Shown piece by piece: positions 8,237 to 17,024 of a stretch of DNA of 64,000 nt (its first letter is position 1; every line of letters starts with the position of its first letter). A program made the position numbers and the translations under genes. Source of the DNA: Bin87 sp963663945 (GTDB taxonomy: Bacteria > Chloroflexota > Dehalococcoidia > Lucifugimonadales > UBA3495); the NCBI GenBank assembly GCA_963663945.1, contig OY760687.1:3410001-3474000 (forward strand), given 5' to 3'. The notes under the pieces were generated by a model. It was not told the DNA's origin. It made no database searches and saw nothing but the letters and a program-made list of their open reading frames with translations.

Positions 8237-8803
8237 TCACGCTTGAGTCGTCGCAAATATCTCCGAGACCGGGCATTCAAATCCGGTCAGCACCGGCTCT
8301 CCGGTCAGCGAATCCCCAACGCCAAGCTCCTGCACCGTCCCGTCTTCGCGACGGACCACGATCACCTCGCGCTCAATGTACGCGGTCAAAACCAGGCGCA
8401 CGCCGGCATCCAACCACATCTTTGCCCGAGCGGCCGCCACCGACTCACGGTATTCCGGTGATACTGTCTCCACTACCAGGTCGGGTATTACGCCGAAAAC
8501 GTACCCCCGCTGCGGTATCGCACCGCCGATCCGCTCCAGGGAAATGACTCCAAAGTCTGCGGCGCGGACCGTGTCCGGGCCCCGCTCCATAAAGACCGCG
8601 GCCTCTGGTCCGTACACGAAGGGAAGTTTGTTTTCCTCGATGAAATGCGAGAATCGATATCCGATTCGTCCCGTGATTATGGCGTGCATCATCCCCGGCG
8701 GCGGCATCTCTATCAGTTCCCCTCGGACAAGTTCGTGACGGTTGCCGTCGTCGGGAATTGCCAGCAAGTCATCGGCGGTCATTAATTTTTTAGCGGTGGT
8801 CAT
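8237..8803 (-). CDS. Uma2-family restriction-endonuclease-like protein
   Basis: 188 residues from ATG 8803, which has AGGAGGT 6 nt upstream; the longer open frame to 9064 has no such site. Signatures of the Uma2 (DUF820) family are present: MTADDLLAIPDDGNRHELV near the start, AAVFMERGPDTVRAADFGVI, PDLVVETVSPEYRESVAAA and KMWLDAGVRLVL. The fold is PD-(D/E)XK, with the acidic residues of PDLVVE and the Lys of KMW expected at the active site. Uma2 genes are numerous in Chloroflexota and Cyanobacteria and their substrate is unknown. A decayed relative lies at 20662. Confidence 0.88.
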   Translation of the reverse strand: MTTAKKLMTADDLLAIPDDGNRHELVRGELIEMPPPGMMHAIITGRIGYRFSHFIEENKLPFVYGPEAAVFMERGPDTVRAADFGVISLERIGGAIPQRGYVFGVIPDLVVETVSPEYRESVAAARAKMWLDAGVRLVLTAYIEREVIVVRREDGTVQELGVGDSLTGEPVLTGFECPVSEIFATTQA

Positions 8804-9079
8804 CAACAGACCTCCTGCTGGACGTGAACCCGTGCGCACTCGCAGTATAGCATCGGCCATTCCCGTCTCACGTAAACCGACGTCAACACCACAACGCCAG
8901 CAATCTTGGGGAGATTCGGAAACCCGGTCAGCGGTCCTGACCGGATGTGGCTGGATCCTGGAGGCAGCATCCATTTGATGACTAAACCCGGCCCAGTCAC
9001 AATGATGGATCTGGTGGACGAATCGTATGCTCGCAATCTGAATCAAGATGTTGGGTGTTCCCAATCTAGGTATGTCAAT
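8804..9079. other. Gap upstream of the Uma2 gene
   Basis: About 275 bases without a supported gene. It should contain the Uma2 promoter on the minus strand, but no clear -35/-10 pair was identified. The short frames here have no ribosome sites or family features. Confidence 0.5.
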
Positions 9080-9108
9080 TTGACTAATTGTAGATCAATT
9101 GCTATATT
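9080..9108 (+). promoter_or_regulatory. Promoter with operator-like dyad in the spacer
   Basis: TTGACT (9080-9085), a 17-bp spacer and TATATT (9103-9108) form a near-consensus sigma-70 promoter. The spacer contains the inverted repeat AATTG-TAGAT-CAATT (9086-9100), well placed for a repressor. The only downstream targets are the terminator at 9135 and the gene at 9191. Confidence 0.65.
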
Positions 9109-9134
9109 ATCTTCGATACTTCAGATTTAGTAGC

Positions 9135-9167
9135 GGCCCGCCGGGGATCTGGCGGGCCTTTATTTTT
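9135..9167 (+). terminator. Strong hairpin between promoter and gene 9191
   Basis: Stem GGCCCGCC (9135-9142) with GGCGGGCC (9151-9158), then TTTATTTTT. It starts about 27 nt after the -10 box and ends about 24 nt before the next gene, so it would either release a very short RNA or act as an attenuator. Confidence 0.8.
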
Positions 9168-9190
9168 CCTGATTGTGGCGAGAGGACAGG

Positions 9191-9553
9191 ATGACCTTGA
9201 ACGTTGCCAAGTACGAGATGGCCGCGACCACCTTTCTCGAACAGGCCTTTGCAGAGTTGGATGCCGGAGATCTTCGGCAGGCCTCCGAAAAGGGCTGGGG
9301 CGCGGCCGCCGAGGTCGTCAAAGCCGTTGCGGAAAAGCGTGGCTGGGATCATCAGCGCCACGAAGACCTCTATGGCTGCGTGGACCGGATCGCCACCGAA
9401 ATTCAGGATAATACAATCCTGGTGAGCTTCAACAACGCCGGCCAACTGCATACCAATTTCTACGAAGGATGGCTTGCTGAGGGAAATGTCCGGGCGGGAC
9501 TGAACGAGGTTAAGCGTTTCGTTCAGCGCGTATTGCCTCTGCTGGACACATAG
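9191..9553 (+). CDS. Single-domain PaREP1/HEPN-like protein
   Basis: 120 residues from ATG 9191, with AGAGGAC just upstream. It is all helical and carries the family signature EKGWGAAAEVVKAVAEKRGW, then QLHTNFYEG and FVQRVLPLLD. It is the closest relative of the product at 34645 (both have EKGWGAAA and NFYE). The gene stands alone behind a promoter-terminator unit (9080-9167), suggesting attenuation or autoregulation. A role as a HEPN-type toxin or RNA-binding protein is possible but unproven. Confidence 0.75.
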   Translation: MTLNVAKYEMAATTFLEQAFAELDAGDLRQASEKGWGAAAEVVKAVAEKRGWDHQRHEDLYGCVDRIATEIQDNTILVSFNNAGQLHTNFYEGWLAEGNVRAGLNEVKRFVQRVLPLLDT

Positions 9554-9754
9554 GTCTTGTCGATGTTCAGATCGAGCTACATTCGCACACGATTGGAGTG
9601 CGATCAGGCTGTAAGGGTTAAATCGTTGACATCCACAAAGTCGAACCGTAGCATCGCGAAGTAAGCGCGGAGTGGCCGGAGCACGCTGTCCTGCTTGAGG
9701 GACAGGTGCCGGACATAGTCGCGCTACTGCATTTTATGCAGCTTTTGACGGCCC

Positions 9755-10204
9755 TTATCGCCCGTCCGGGGCGGTGTCGCCGCTCCTCGCCGTGAATTCC
9801 AGCAGGCCATCTGCCCGTTCATACACCATACGCCAGCGGTCGATGATGTCTCGGCCCAGCAGGGAAGGGAGCCGGTTTATGCTGTGCATCGGGTCTGTGG
9901 CCGGCTTTGCGATGAGGACATCAACCTCGTAGATGCGAATTTCTCTTGCGTCGCCGTCGAAAAACTCTAGGACGGCGCCTTCCCGGAAATATGTCGCGGG
10001 ACCGCCCACGCCGTCAGAGGTGACGGGGTATTCCAGTTGGTCGAAGGGAATTGCGGCGGGCACGCCATCCTGAGGATGGATGCAGGTCGCATGAGCTCCG
10101 GTGTCAACTAGGAAGGTGATATTTCTGGTCATACTAAACCGGGGCAGCGTCAAGTAGCCTTCGACGATGGGCTGCCCGGCAGGCCCAAATTCTCCTAGAA
10201 TCAT
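9755..10204 (-). CDS. Retropepsin-like aspartic protease
   Basis: 149 residues. The catalytic motif FLVDTGAHATCIHP (about 30-43) is the single-lobe clan AA aspartic protease signature, and LPSLLGRDIIDRW (about 111-123) matches the later hydrophobic-Gly motif. Such proteins work as homodimers. ATG 10204 overlaps the TGA of the DUF2806 gene by 4 nt, so the two are translationally coupled. A similar coupled pair is at 22690-23387 and a solitary relative at 43951. Substrates of these bacterial proteases are unknown. Confidence 0.8.
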   Translation of the reverse strand: MILGEFGPAGQPIVEGYLTLPRFSMTRNITFLVDTGAHATCIHPQDGVPAAIPFDQLEYPVTSDGVGGPATYFREGAVLEFFDGDAREIRIYEVDVLIAKPATDPMHSINRLPSLLGRDIIDRWRMVYERADGLLEFTARSGDTAPDGR

Positions 10205-11337
10205 AATATAAGCGGCCTTGGATCGGGGTCCAGAAACTCGATGACGACGTTCCCATCCCGCAAGCCCCTTTCATCCAGAACCGCCAGTAGTTCGTCCATA
10301 GTGCCGGCCACGAACAGTTCTCCGCCAGGGACCATGGCAGCCCATTGGTCTGGATATTGCTCCGTCAACGACGCTACTCGCAGTCGCATCTGTGAGGCCA
10401 GTTCCCGGTATTCCAGCATATGCTCGATTTTGGCCTCGGTGTCATCATAATCTTCCTCGGTCTTCGCTGGAGCCGGTTCACGCGAGGGTACCAGCGAATC
10501 GTTGGCCCATCGATCATAGACGTACTCAAAGAAATCCTCTACAACAACGGCTCCAGAGATACGTGCCAACTCACCGCCAGCGCGTGTAAGTAAAACCCTT
10601 CCTGTGGACAGCTTGTTTTCAGAATCATTTGGCATGGTCAAATCCACTCGCCGATTACCATAGAAGAAAGGAAATGTCCTAGGTAGATGGAGGATCTGAA
10701 ACCTTCCGATAGCATCGAAGTGGATGAGGCCAATGGCGTCAAGGTCGCCTAATGTCTCGAAATTAATGCCATGTCGGTTATAAATTTCTTCTTGTGTATC
10801 AAATACAAACGGTACGAGCTCATTACCTACCGTCCAGACGAAACTGCATAGGCACTTGAACAACTCTGCATCGCGTTTGTCCAAATCCGCAACCAGGTTG
10901 ACCGTTCTGCGCGAGAACGAGCCAGGGTTGTTCCCCTCGCCTGCCAAAATGCCGGCCCATATCTGCTGCATATCATCGTCCGACACCATCCGGCACTTGT
11001 CAAAGAAGTTCAAAATCCAGTCGTTTTCCATCGCCTCGGGGTTTGAGTTTTCGTCAAGGCCTGGCAGCGCCTTGTTGATCACGTTTTCCATATTGAGCTG
11101 CTTGGTCATTTCCTCGTTGGCGAAGCGGTAGGCAGCCCGTTCCTTGAGTTCAATGATTTCGATATCGGTTTCTGCGGCCTCCATCCTGCGGATGCGGTCT
11201 ACCTGAGCCGCCGCTTCAGCCATGCGTACCTCTTGGCGCGGGTCAAAATGCCGGCCGATGGCGTTGGAGATTTTGGTTACCAGGGTATCCGCGGGTTTTG
11301 AAAGCCCACTGGCATTAATCAGTGAAAAGCCTGGCAT
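10201..11337 (-). CDS. DUF2806-type protein with extra C-terminal domain
   Basis: 378 residues from ATG 11337 (GGGAG about 9 nt upstream); a TTG at 11382 would add 15 residues. The family signature is DWILNFFDKCRMVSDDDMQQ followed by WAGILAGE and PGSFSRRT (about 125-165). After a charged linker, the last 55 residues (YPDQWAAMVPGGELFVAG, LLAVLDERGLRDG, VIEFLDPDPRPL) look like a separate small domain of DUF5678 type. The codon use is less GC-biased than in neighbours, consistent with transfer. It is coupled to the retropepsin gene. Function unknown. Confidence 0.75.
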   Translation of the reverse strand: MPGFSLINASGLSKPADTLVTKISNAIGRHFDPRQEVRMAEAAAQVDRIRRMEAAETDIEIIELKERAAYRFANEEMTKQLNMENVINKALPGLDENSNPEAMENDWILNFFDKCRMVSDDDMQQIWAGILAGEGNNPGSFSRRTVNLVADLDKRDAELFKCLCSFVWTVGNELVPFVFDTQEEIYNRHGINFETLGDLDAIGLIHFDAIGRFQILHLPRTFPFFYGNRRVDLTMPNDSENKLSTGRVLLTRAGGELARISGAVVVEDFFEYVYDRWANDSLVPSREPAPAKTEEDYDDTEAKIEHMLEYRELASQMRLRVASLTEQYPDQWAAMVPGGELFVAGTMDELLAVLDERGLRDGNVVIEFLDPDPRPLIL

Positions 11338-11413
11338 ACGATCTCCCGCTTCAAGCGTTACAATGCGCAAAATATAGGACAATTGTACTGTATCACAGCT
11401 AGAACAGAATGGA

Positions 11414-12187
11414 CTACTCCTCTGCCCGCTCCAGGTTCAGCGCCAGCAGACGCCCGAGGATCTCCCCGGCGGACTTGGCCGATAACCGCCTGTAGGCGTT
11501 GGCCACCGCCCCGTCAAACCGGGCCGGCTCGCGGAAGTTCTGCCGCACGATGTGGGCGAACAGCCCGTCCGGCAGCAGGCCCGCGTCCTCCGAGTACAGA
11601 CAGAACACCAGTTGGTTCAGGTAGCGCGCCAGCCGTTCGGGGTCTTCATTTCGGGATTCCATGTCCACCACGATGGACTGGAACACCGCCGCCGTCTCCC
11701 GCGTCACCGCGTCCACGGAGCGCAGCCGCTCGCGGAACCGGTGCGGCGCGAAGAACACGTCCCGCAGCAGGTCCAGCCGCTCCGGCTGTGCGAACTCCCA
11801 GATGCCGACGTCGTAGCGCGCCGTCTCCATCCCCGGGAAGTTGGTCTGGATCCGCAGCGTCTGGAAGGACGACACGATGAGCAGCGGCGGCGTCTTCAGG
11901 TGCACCTGGTAGCGCAGCAGCTGGTCGAAGGCGCCGTCCAGCTGGGCGTCCTGGCCCTTGAACTCCCAGCCGAAATGCTCCTCGTAGTAGGCGTCGGCGA
12001 ACCCGCCCGGCACTGACTTCTCGAAGGTGAACGCCTCGGGATCGCCGTAGGCCGCTGGCGTCGCGTGGCCCACCAGCCCGCACAGGTCGTTGAAGAAGGA
12101 CTGCGCCCCTTGCCGCTCGCCGAAGCCGGCATCCCGCCAGCGAGCGACAAACTCCTGCGGCGATATGGTCGGCATAATGGGCGTCAT
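11414..12187 (-). pseudogene. Truncated MmeI-like type IIG restriction enzyme
   Basis: About 257 residues, the front quarter of a protein normally near 900 or more. The N-terminal nuclease domain is visible (FADAYYEEHFGWEFKGQ gives the D-x9-ExK site, about 60-75), followed by IVSSFQTLRIQTNF and the start of the helical spacer (YLNQLVFCLYSEDAGLLP). The frame then stops at 11414. No methyltransferase or target-recognition domain follows. Without a methylase domain it cannot be a working type IIG enzyme. ATG 12187 has AGGA about 9 nt upstream. Confidence 0.75.
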
Positions 12188-12253
12188 AGCACACATCCTG
12201 CCGGGCAGGATAGCACGCCCCGCCCTGCTGCCATCGCGTGTTAATCACCGTCT

Positions 12254-12344
12254 GTCATTGCGAGCGCAGCGCGGCAATCTCGTTGATGCAGCGACGATCC
12301 TGGCCGCAACGAGATCGCCACGTCTCTACGCTCCTCGCGATGAC
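12254..12344. repeat. 91-bp interspersed palindrome, copy 3
   Basis: Begins GTCATTGCGAGCGCAGCGCG and ends CTCCTCGCGATGAC. It lies between the divergent MmeI remnant and the HEPN pair. Confidence 0.9.
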
Positions 12345-12437
12345 AAACTGGGTACGGGTGAGGTTTTCCCAGGCATTGACTATCCAGATTACGCCCCATA
12401 GCATCAAAGCCAAGACCGTCACAACGCGAGGCCCAAA

Positions 12438-12779
12438 ATGCCCATCACCCAACAGGAAATAGATACCATCAGGAGAATAATTCTCGACGGGGCGAAAACT
12501 CACTTCCCGCCTTCCGTCCAATTCCACGACGCCAACGTCACTGTCCGGCTGGACGCTGACGAAGAGGAGTTTTTCGACGTCGAACTGCTTTACACCGCTC
12601 CCGACCCCGACAACCCCGTGCTCGACGGCTATCTGATGGGCACTTTGTTCCGGGTCACCGACGAGCCCGTCGGCGCCGCCGGCATCACCGCGCGCGCCCT
12701 GGTCGGCTATACCGAAATCAACGACCCCACCAGGTGGCTATACCGCAAGTCGCCAACCCCGCCATCGCCCGCGTCATGA
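12438..12779 (+). CDS. Small partner of the HEPN gene, possible antitoxin
   Basis: 113 residues from ATG 12438 with GCGAGG 8 nt upstream. Acidic, with a helical start (ITQQEIDTIRRIIL) and a beta-rich middle (VTVRLDADEEEFFDVELLYT). It has no recognised DNA-binding or nucleotidyltransferase motif. Its TGA overlaps the ATG of the HEPN gene (ATGA), which fixes the order partner then HEPN. By position it is the likely antitoxin of an unclassified pair, but this is inference. Confidence 0.65.
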   Translation: MPITQQEIDTIRRIILDGAKTHFPPSVQFHDANVTVRLDADEEEFFDVELLYTAPDPDNPVLDGYLMGTLFRVTDEPVGAAGITARALVGYTEINDPTRWLYRKSPTPPSPAS

Positions 12780-13243
12780 TCGACCCACAGGAATTCATCG
12801 ACACCTGCCACAAACTCGTACCACAGGCGGCAACACCGCCACCCTCCCAAGCGGATATGCGACGTGCGATCAGCACCGCCTACTACGCCGTATTCCACAC
12901 CCTGGCAGCGTCCAACGCCGAACTGATCGCCGGGCAACCGCAATCCAGCATGTCCGCCTATGCGTGGGAACGAGTCTATCGCCGCCTCGACCACGGCAGA
13001 GCCCAGAATAACCTGCGCGCAGTCCTGAACCTGCTGTCCCCAACCGGAGAATACTTCGCCCGCGCCTTCATCGACCTCCAGGGCTTGCGCCAGGAAGCCG
13101 ACTATGACCCCAACTTCTCGATTACTCGTACCAGAACCGTCAATTTCATTGCCCAGGCCGAGACTGCCATCAGGAACTTCGCCCAGATGACCCAGGAGGA
13201 GCGAAGGCTTCTGGTGGCACAGTCAATGTTCGACCGGCGCTGA
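12776..13243 (+). CDS. HEPN-domain protein, probable toxin
   Basis: 155 residues from ATG 12776. The motif MRRAISTAYYAVFHTLA (about 31-47) is typical of HEPN proteins of the RR-x-S-x-AYY group, and LRQEADYDPN (about 103-112) is the usual second motif of that group. HEPN proteins are often RNases or AMPylation targets in toxin-antitoxin systems. It is translationally coupled to the 113-residue upstream gene. The canonical Rx4-6H RNase motif is not evident, so catalytic activity is uncertain. Confidence 0.78.
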   Translation: MIDPQEFIDTCHKLVPQAATPPPSQADMRRAISTAYYAVFHTLAASNAELIAGQPQSSMSAYAWERVYRRLDHGRAQNNLRAVLNLLSPTGEYFARAFIDLQGLRQEADYDPNFSITRTRTVNFIAQAETAIRNFAQMTQEERRLLVAQSMFDRR

Positions 13244-13396
13244 CCCACGCCGCTGCGGCAATCGCGCGCGCTATCATTCCCTCCGAAGCAGCAATCCAGC
13301 TGGCCGCTCGCCCTGAGCTTGTCGAAGGGCGTCTCCCGCCTCGTGCATTACAATTGCACCCGCCACGCCCATCATCACCGCGTTTACGGAGGGACC

Positions 13397-14542
13397 ATGA
13401 AACGCAGCGAGTCCAGGATCCTCACCACCCACACCGGCAGCCTGCCCCGTTCGCCCGAGCTCCAGGACCTGCTCCGCCGGCGCGAGGACCAGCAGAGCTT
13501 CGACGAGGCCGCGTTCCAGGCCAGCATCCGCGACGCCGTGGGCGACATCCTCGACCGGCAGCAGAACGCTGGCATCGACGTGGTCAACGACGGCGAGCAG
13601 GGCCGGTCCCAGTACGCCACCTACGTCAAGGAGCGGCTCACCGGCTTCGAGGGCGAACGCGTCGTGCGCTCCCGTCCCCGCCTGGACGATGACGACTTCC
13701 CTGACTTTGCAGCGACCCAGACGCATATGTCCTCCCGCAACATGCCCCAGCCGGCCTGCACCGGTCCCATCGCCTGGAAGGACTGGCCGGCCGTGGAGCG
13801 CGACATCGCCAACCTGCGGGAGGTATCCGCCGGCCGCAACGTGGAGGAGGTCTTCATGACCGCCGCCTCTCCGGGCGTCATCGCCAACTTCCTGCCCAAC
13901 GAGTACTACGCCACCGAGGAGGAGTACCTCTACGCCCTGGCCGAGGTGATGAAGGACGAGTACAACGCCATCGCCGACGCTGGCCTCATCCTGCAGCTCG
14001 ACTGCCCCGACCTGGCCATGACCCGCATCTCCCAGTTTTCACATCTCTCTGTGGAGGAGTTCAAGAAGATCGTCGAACAGCACGTCGAGGTCATCAACTA
14101 CGCCCTGCAGGACATCGACCCCGAGCGCATGCGCCTCCACGTCTGCTGGGGCAACACCGAGGGGCCACACCACCACGACGTGCCGCTGCGCGAGATCGTG
14201 GACATCGTGCTGCGGGCCCGCCCCCTGGGACTGTCAATCGAAGGCTCCAACCCCCGCCACGGCCACGAGTGGAAGGTGTGGCAGGATGTGGCGTTGCCCG
14301 AGGGCAAGGTCCTCATCCCCGGCGTGCTGGACACCACCACCAACTTCATCGAGCACCCCGAGCTCATCGCCCAGCGCATCCTGAACTACGGCAACGTGGT
14401 GGGCCGGGAGAACGTCATGGCCGGCAGCGACTGCGGGTTCGGCACGTCAGCGTGGGGACGCAAGGTCGAGGCCAGCATCGCCTGGGCCAAGCTGGCCTCC
14501 ATGGCGGAGGGAGCGCGGCTGGCCACGCGGGAGCTGTGGTAG
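13397..14542 (+). CDS. Cobalamin-independent methionine synthase family (MetE C-terminal type)
   Basis: 381 residues from ATG 13397 with GGAGGG upstream. It corresponds to the catalytic C-terminal barrel of MetE only. Expected zinc ligands are present: His and Cys in RLHVCWGN (about 246-253), Glu in SIEGSN and Cys in GSDCGFGT. The start TTHTGSLPRS is typical of the stand-alone family. Some stand-alone relatives make methionine with other methyl donors, others act on thiol or alkylated substrates, so the true substrate is open. It stands alone between toxin-antitoxin pairs. Confidence 0.85.
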   Translation: MKRSESRILTTHTGSLPRSPELQDLLRRREDQQSFDEAAFQASIRDAVGDILDRQQNAGIDVVNDGEQGRSQYATYVKERLTGFEGERVVRSRPRLDDDDFPDFAATQTHMSSRNMPQPACTGPIAWKDWPAVERDIANLREVSAGRNVEEVFMTAASPGVIANFLPNEYYATEEEYLYALAEVMKDEYNAIADAGLILQLDCPDLAMTRISQFSHLSVEEFKKIVEQHVEVINYALQDIDPERMRLHVCWGNTEGPHHHDVPLREIVDIVLRARPLGLSIEGSNPRHGHEWKVWQDVALPEGKVLIPGVLDTTTNFIEHPELIAQRILNYGNVVGRENVMAGSDCGFGTSAWGRKVEASIAWAKLASMAEGARLATRELW

Positions 14543-14663
14543 CCCCCGCGCCGGCAGCATCGCGCAGCAACAACCATACCGCCACCGCCACGGTGGTATC
14601 ATCAGACTATGGGGTTCTTCGCTGGTCGATTAGAAACTCCGCGTCCCGTGAGAGGTGACGGCC

Positions 14664-14942
14664 ATGGCACACTCTGGTAGCAAACGCGTGTGGACCGTTG
14701 CCGATGCTCAGGCGCGTCTCCCTGAGTTGTTGCGCCTTGCTCAGTCGGAAGGGCCCCAATACATCGGTGCCGGGCACACTTTCGTAGTCACACCAGCCGA
14801 CCCGGGTGCGGAACAGGCGGAGCCGCGACCGCCGTTGGGTCAGTGGCTGGTTCGCAACGTTCCGCGCGGTACGAACCTGGACATTCCCCGTGATCGCCGC
14901 TCCCAAAGGGAAATCCCCTTCGCTGATCCGAAGGATGAATGA
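14664..14942 (+). CDS. Phd/YefM-like antitoxin
   Basis: 92 residues from ATG 14664 with AGAGG 8 nt upstream; GTG 14655 is a weaker alternative. The N-terminal part (VWTVADAQARLPELLRLAQS) is the Phd/YefM DNA-binding and dimerisation pattern; the acidic end (FADPKDE) would wrap the toxin. Its TGA overlaps the toxin ATG (ATGA). It should repress its own operon together with the toxin. Confidence 0.75.
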   Translation: MAHSGSKRVWTVADAQARLPELLRLAQSEGPQYIGAGHTFVVTPADPGAEQAEPRPPLGQWLVRNVPRGTNLDIPRDRRSQREIPFADPKDE

Positions 14943-15358
14943 GCGGCTACCTTCTGGACACAAACGTCGTCTCTGAATTGACCAACGACGTTCCCGATGC
15001 CGGAGTTGTGGCGTTCTTGCTGGAGCACGATGATCTCTGGTTGTCTTCCGTGTCCATACACGAACTGGAATACGGGTTGCGACTGCTTCCCGATGGCCGG
15101 CGGCGTGACCGTCTCTATGCTGCTCACTCGGGCATAATGTCAATCTATGGCGATCATATTTTGCCCTTGGATAGAGCAGGAGCGGAACTGGCCGCAGCCC
15201 TGCGTGCCCACACCCGTCGTTCCGGCCGGACCCTTGACCTCGGCGACGCGCTCATCGCCGGCATCGCCCAGGCCAACGAACTGACGGTGGCCACCCGGAA
15301 CGTCCGCGATTTCGACGGGCTCGGCGTTGACGTCGTCAACCCTTGGCCGGGCCGCTAG
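14939..15358 (+). CDS. vapC: VapC-type PIN-domain toxin
   Basis: 139 residues. PIN-domain acidic residues are visible: LLDTNVVSEL (Asp at about 6), HELEYG (Glu at about 44), and LDLGDALIAGIA and TRNVRDF near the end. VapC toxins are Mg-dependent RNases, usually cutting tRNA or rRNA. The start overlaps the antitoxin stop by 4 nt. Length is normal. A second VapBC pair in the window (25740-26422) has a different antitoxin type. Confidence 0.88.
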   Translation: MSGYLLDTNVVSELTNDVPDAGVVAFLLEHDDLWLSSVSIHELEYGLRLLPDGRRRDRLYAAHSGIMSIYGDHILPLDRAGAELAAALRAHTRRSGRTLDLGDALIAGIAQANELTVATRNVRDFDGLGVDVVNPWPGR

Positions 15359-15452
15359 CGTAGCGAGCGTGCCGTCAAGGATTCGCTGTAGTCAAGCCGG
15401 ACTGATCCCCACACGTGCGGGTTTGCGGCTCGCTTGGGGTTGGGCCTCCCCG

Positions 15453-17021
15453 CTAACCCCTCAGCACAATGTGCCGCCGCCACTCGTCCGACGTCTCGGC
15501 GAAGTCCTCCCGGTAGTGCGCGCCCCGGCTTTCCCGCCGCTGCAGGGCGGCCTCGACGATGAGGCGCGCCACCACCAGCATGTTGCGCAGTTCGAAGTCC
15601 GCGGCAGTTTCCGGTAGGGGCATCGTCCGCTGCCACAGGTTCAGGATACGCGCCGACAGCAGCAGCCGCGTGCCGTTGCGCGCGATGCCTACGTTGCGCC
15701 ACATCAGGTCCTGCAGGGTTTCCCTGCCCCGCTCCGGCACGGTGGCGCACACCATGGCGCGGTTCGACAGCCCGACGCGCAGGTTGCCGTCTTCATCGTC
15801 CGGCGCCTCGTACTCCGGCGCGTTGCCCAGGGTTGCCTCCACCAGCCGGCGGGAGAACACCAGCGTGTCCAGCAGCGAGTTGCTGGCCAGCCGGTTGGCG
15901 CCGTGTACCGCCGCGCAGGCCGCCTCGCCGCAGGCGTACAGACCGGCGATGTTGGTGCGGCCCCAGGTGTCGATGCGCACGCCGCCCATCATGTAGTGCG
16001 CCGCCGGAGCCACGGGTATGGGCTCCCGCGTGATGTCCAGCCCGTAGCGCCGGCACTCGGCGTAGATGGTCGGGAACCGGCTGGACACCGTGGCCGCCGG
16101 CAGGTGCGATATGTCCAGCATCGCCGCCCGGCCGTCGGCCCGCTCCATCTCGGCAGCGATGGCCCGCGACACCACGTCCCGGGGCGCCAGGTCGGCCATG
16201 GGATGGTAGCTGGACATGAACGGCTCCCCGCCCGCGTTCCGCAGGATCGCACCCTCGCCGCGCATCGCCTCCGACAGCAGGAACGTGGGGGCGTCTTCCA
16301 GCCACAGCGCCGTGGGATGGAACTGGTAGAACTCCATGTCCATCACCTCAGCGCCGGCCAGGTACGCCAGCGCCACGCCGTCCCCCGTGGCCACCTCCGG
16401 ATTGGTCGTGTAGCGATACAGCCGTCCCGCCCCGCCGGTGCTCACCACCACCACGCCGCCGTTGATCACCCGTCGTTTGCTGCTCCCGTCGCCCATCACC
16501 TCCACGCCGGCCACCGTGCCGTCCTCCGCGCAGATGCGGATGGCGTGGGTGTACTCGAGCACCGTGATCCGCTCCGACGCCCGCACCCGGTCGGCCAGCG
16601 TGTCCTCGATGTGCATGCCGGTGGCGTCGCCGCCGGCGTGAAGGATGCGCGGCATGCTGTGCGCGCCCTCCCGGCCCAGCGCGATTTGCCCGTGGATGGT
16701 GTCGAAGGGAACACCCCACTGGATCAGGCCGGCGATGCTGTCCGGACCCTGCCCGGTGAGCACGCCCACCGCATCGGGATCGCACAGGCCGGCTCCGGCG
16801 TCCAGCGTGTCCCGCTCGTGCAGCGTCGCCGAATCGCCCGGCCCGATTGCCGCCGCGATGCCGCCCTGGGCGTACCTGCTGTTGCAGTCGTCGATGCGCC
16901 CCTTGGTCACCACCAGCACGCTGCCGTGTCCGGCGGCCAGCAGCGCCGTGTTCAGCCCGGCGATCCCGCTGCCGATGATGATGTAGTCGTACCGCGTTGT
17001 GTCCATATCAGGGGTTGTCAT
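15453..17021 (-). CDS. nadB: L-aspartate oxidase
   Basis: 522 residues. It oxidises L-aspartate to iminoaspartate with FAD, the first step of NAD synthesis. The dinucleotide motif IIGSGIAGLNTALLAAG is at about 15-31, followed by SRYAQGGIAAA, MPRILHAGGDATG and AAHYMMGGVRIDTWGRT, with FAD contacts in YACGEAACAAVHGANRLASN. The C-terminal helical domain is complete. ATG 17021 has GGTGAG upstream and lies 3 nt after the stop of the TPR gene, so the two are probably co-transcribed. nadA and nadC are not in the window. Confidence 0.95.
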   Translation of the reverse strand: MTTPDMDTTRYDYIIIGSGIAGLNTALLAAGHGSVLVVTKGRIDDCNSRYAQGGIAAAIGPGDSATLHERDTLDAGAGLCDPDAVGVLTGQGPDSIAGLIQWGVPFDTIHGQIALGREGAHSMPRILHAGGDATGMHIEDTLADRVRASERITVLEYTHAIRICAEDGTVAGVEVMGDGSSKRRVINGGVVVVSTGGAGRLYRYTTNPEVATGDGVALAYLAGAEVMDMEFYQFHPTALWLEDAPTFLLSEAMRGEGAILRNAGGEPFMSSYHPMADLAPRDVVSRAIAAEMERADGRAAMLDISHLPAATVSSRFPTIYAECRRYGLDITREPIPVAPAAHYMMGGVRIDTWGRTNIAGLYACGEAACAAVHGANRLASNSLLDTLVFSRRLVEATLGNAPEYEAPDDEDGNLRVGLSNRAMVCATVPERGRETLQDLMWRNVGIARNGTRLLLSARILNLWQRTMPLPETAADFELRNMLVVARLIVEAALQRRESRGAHYREDFAETSDEWRRHIVLRG

Positions 17022-17024
17022 CGC

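Noticed and set aside
8237..9064. 275-residue version of the Uma2 protein
   Set aside because: The first 87 residues lack family similarity, and ATG 8803 has a strong AGGAGGT site.
9560..9745. C-terminal gene remnant on the minus strand (DYVRHLSLKQDSVLRPLRAY)
   Set aside because: Reads like protein for about 38 codons but has no start, no ribosome site and no recognisable family.
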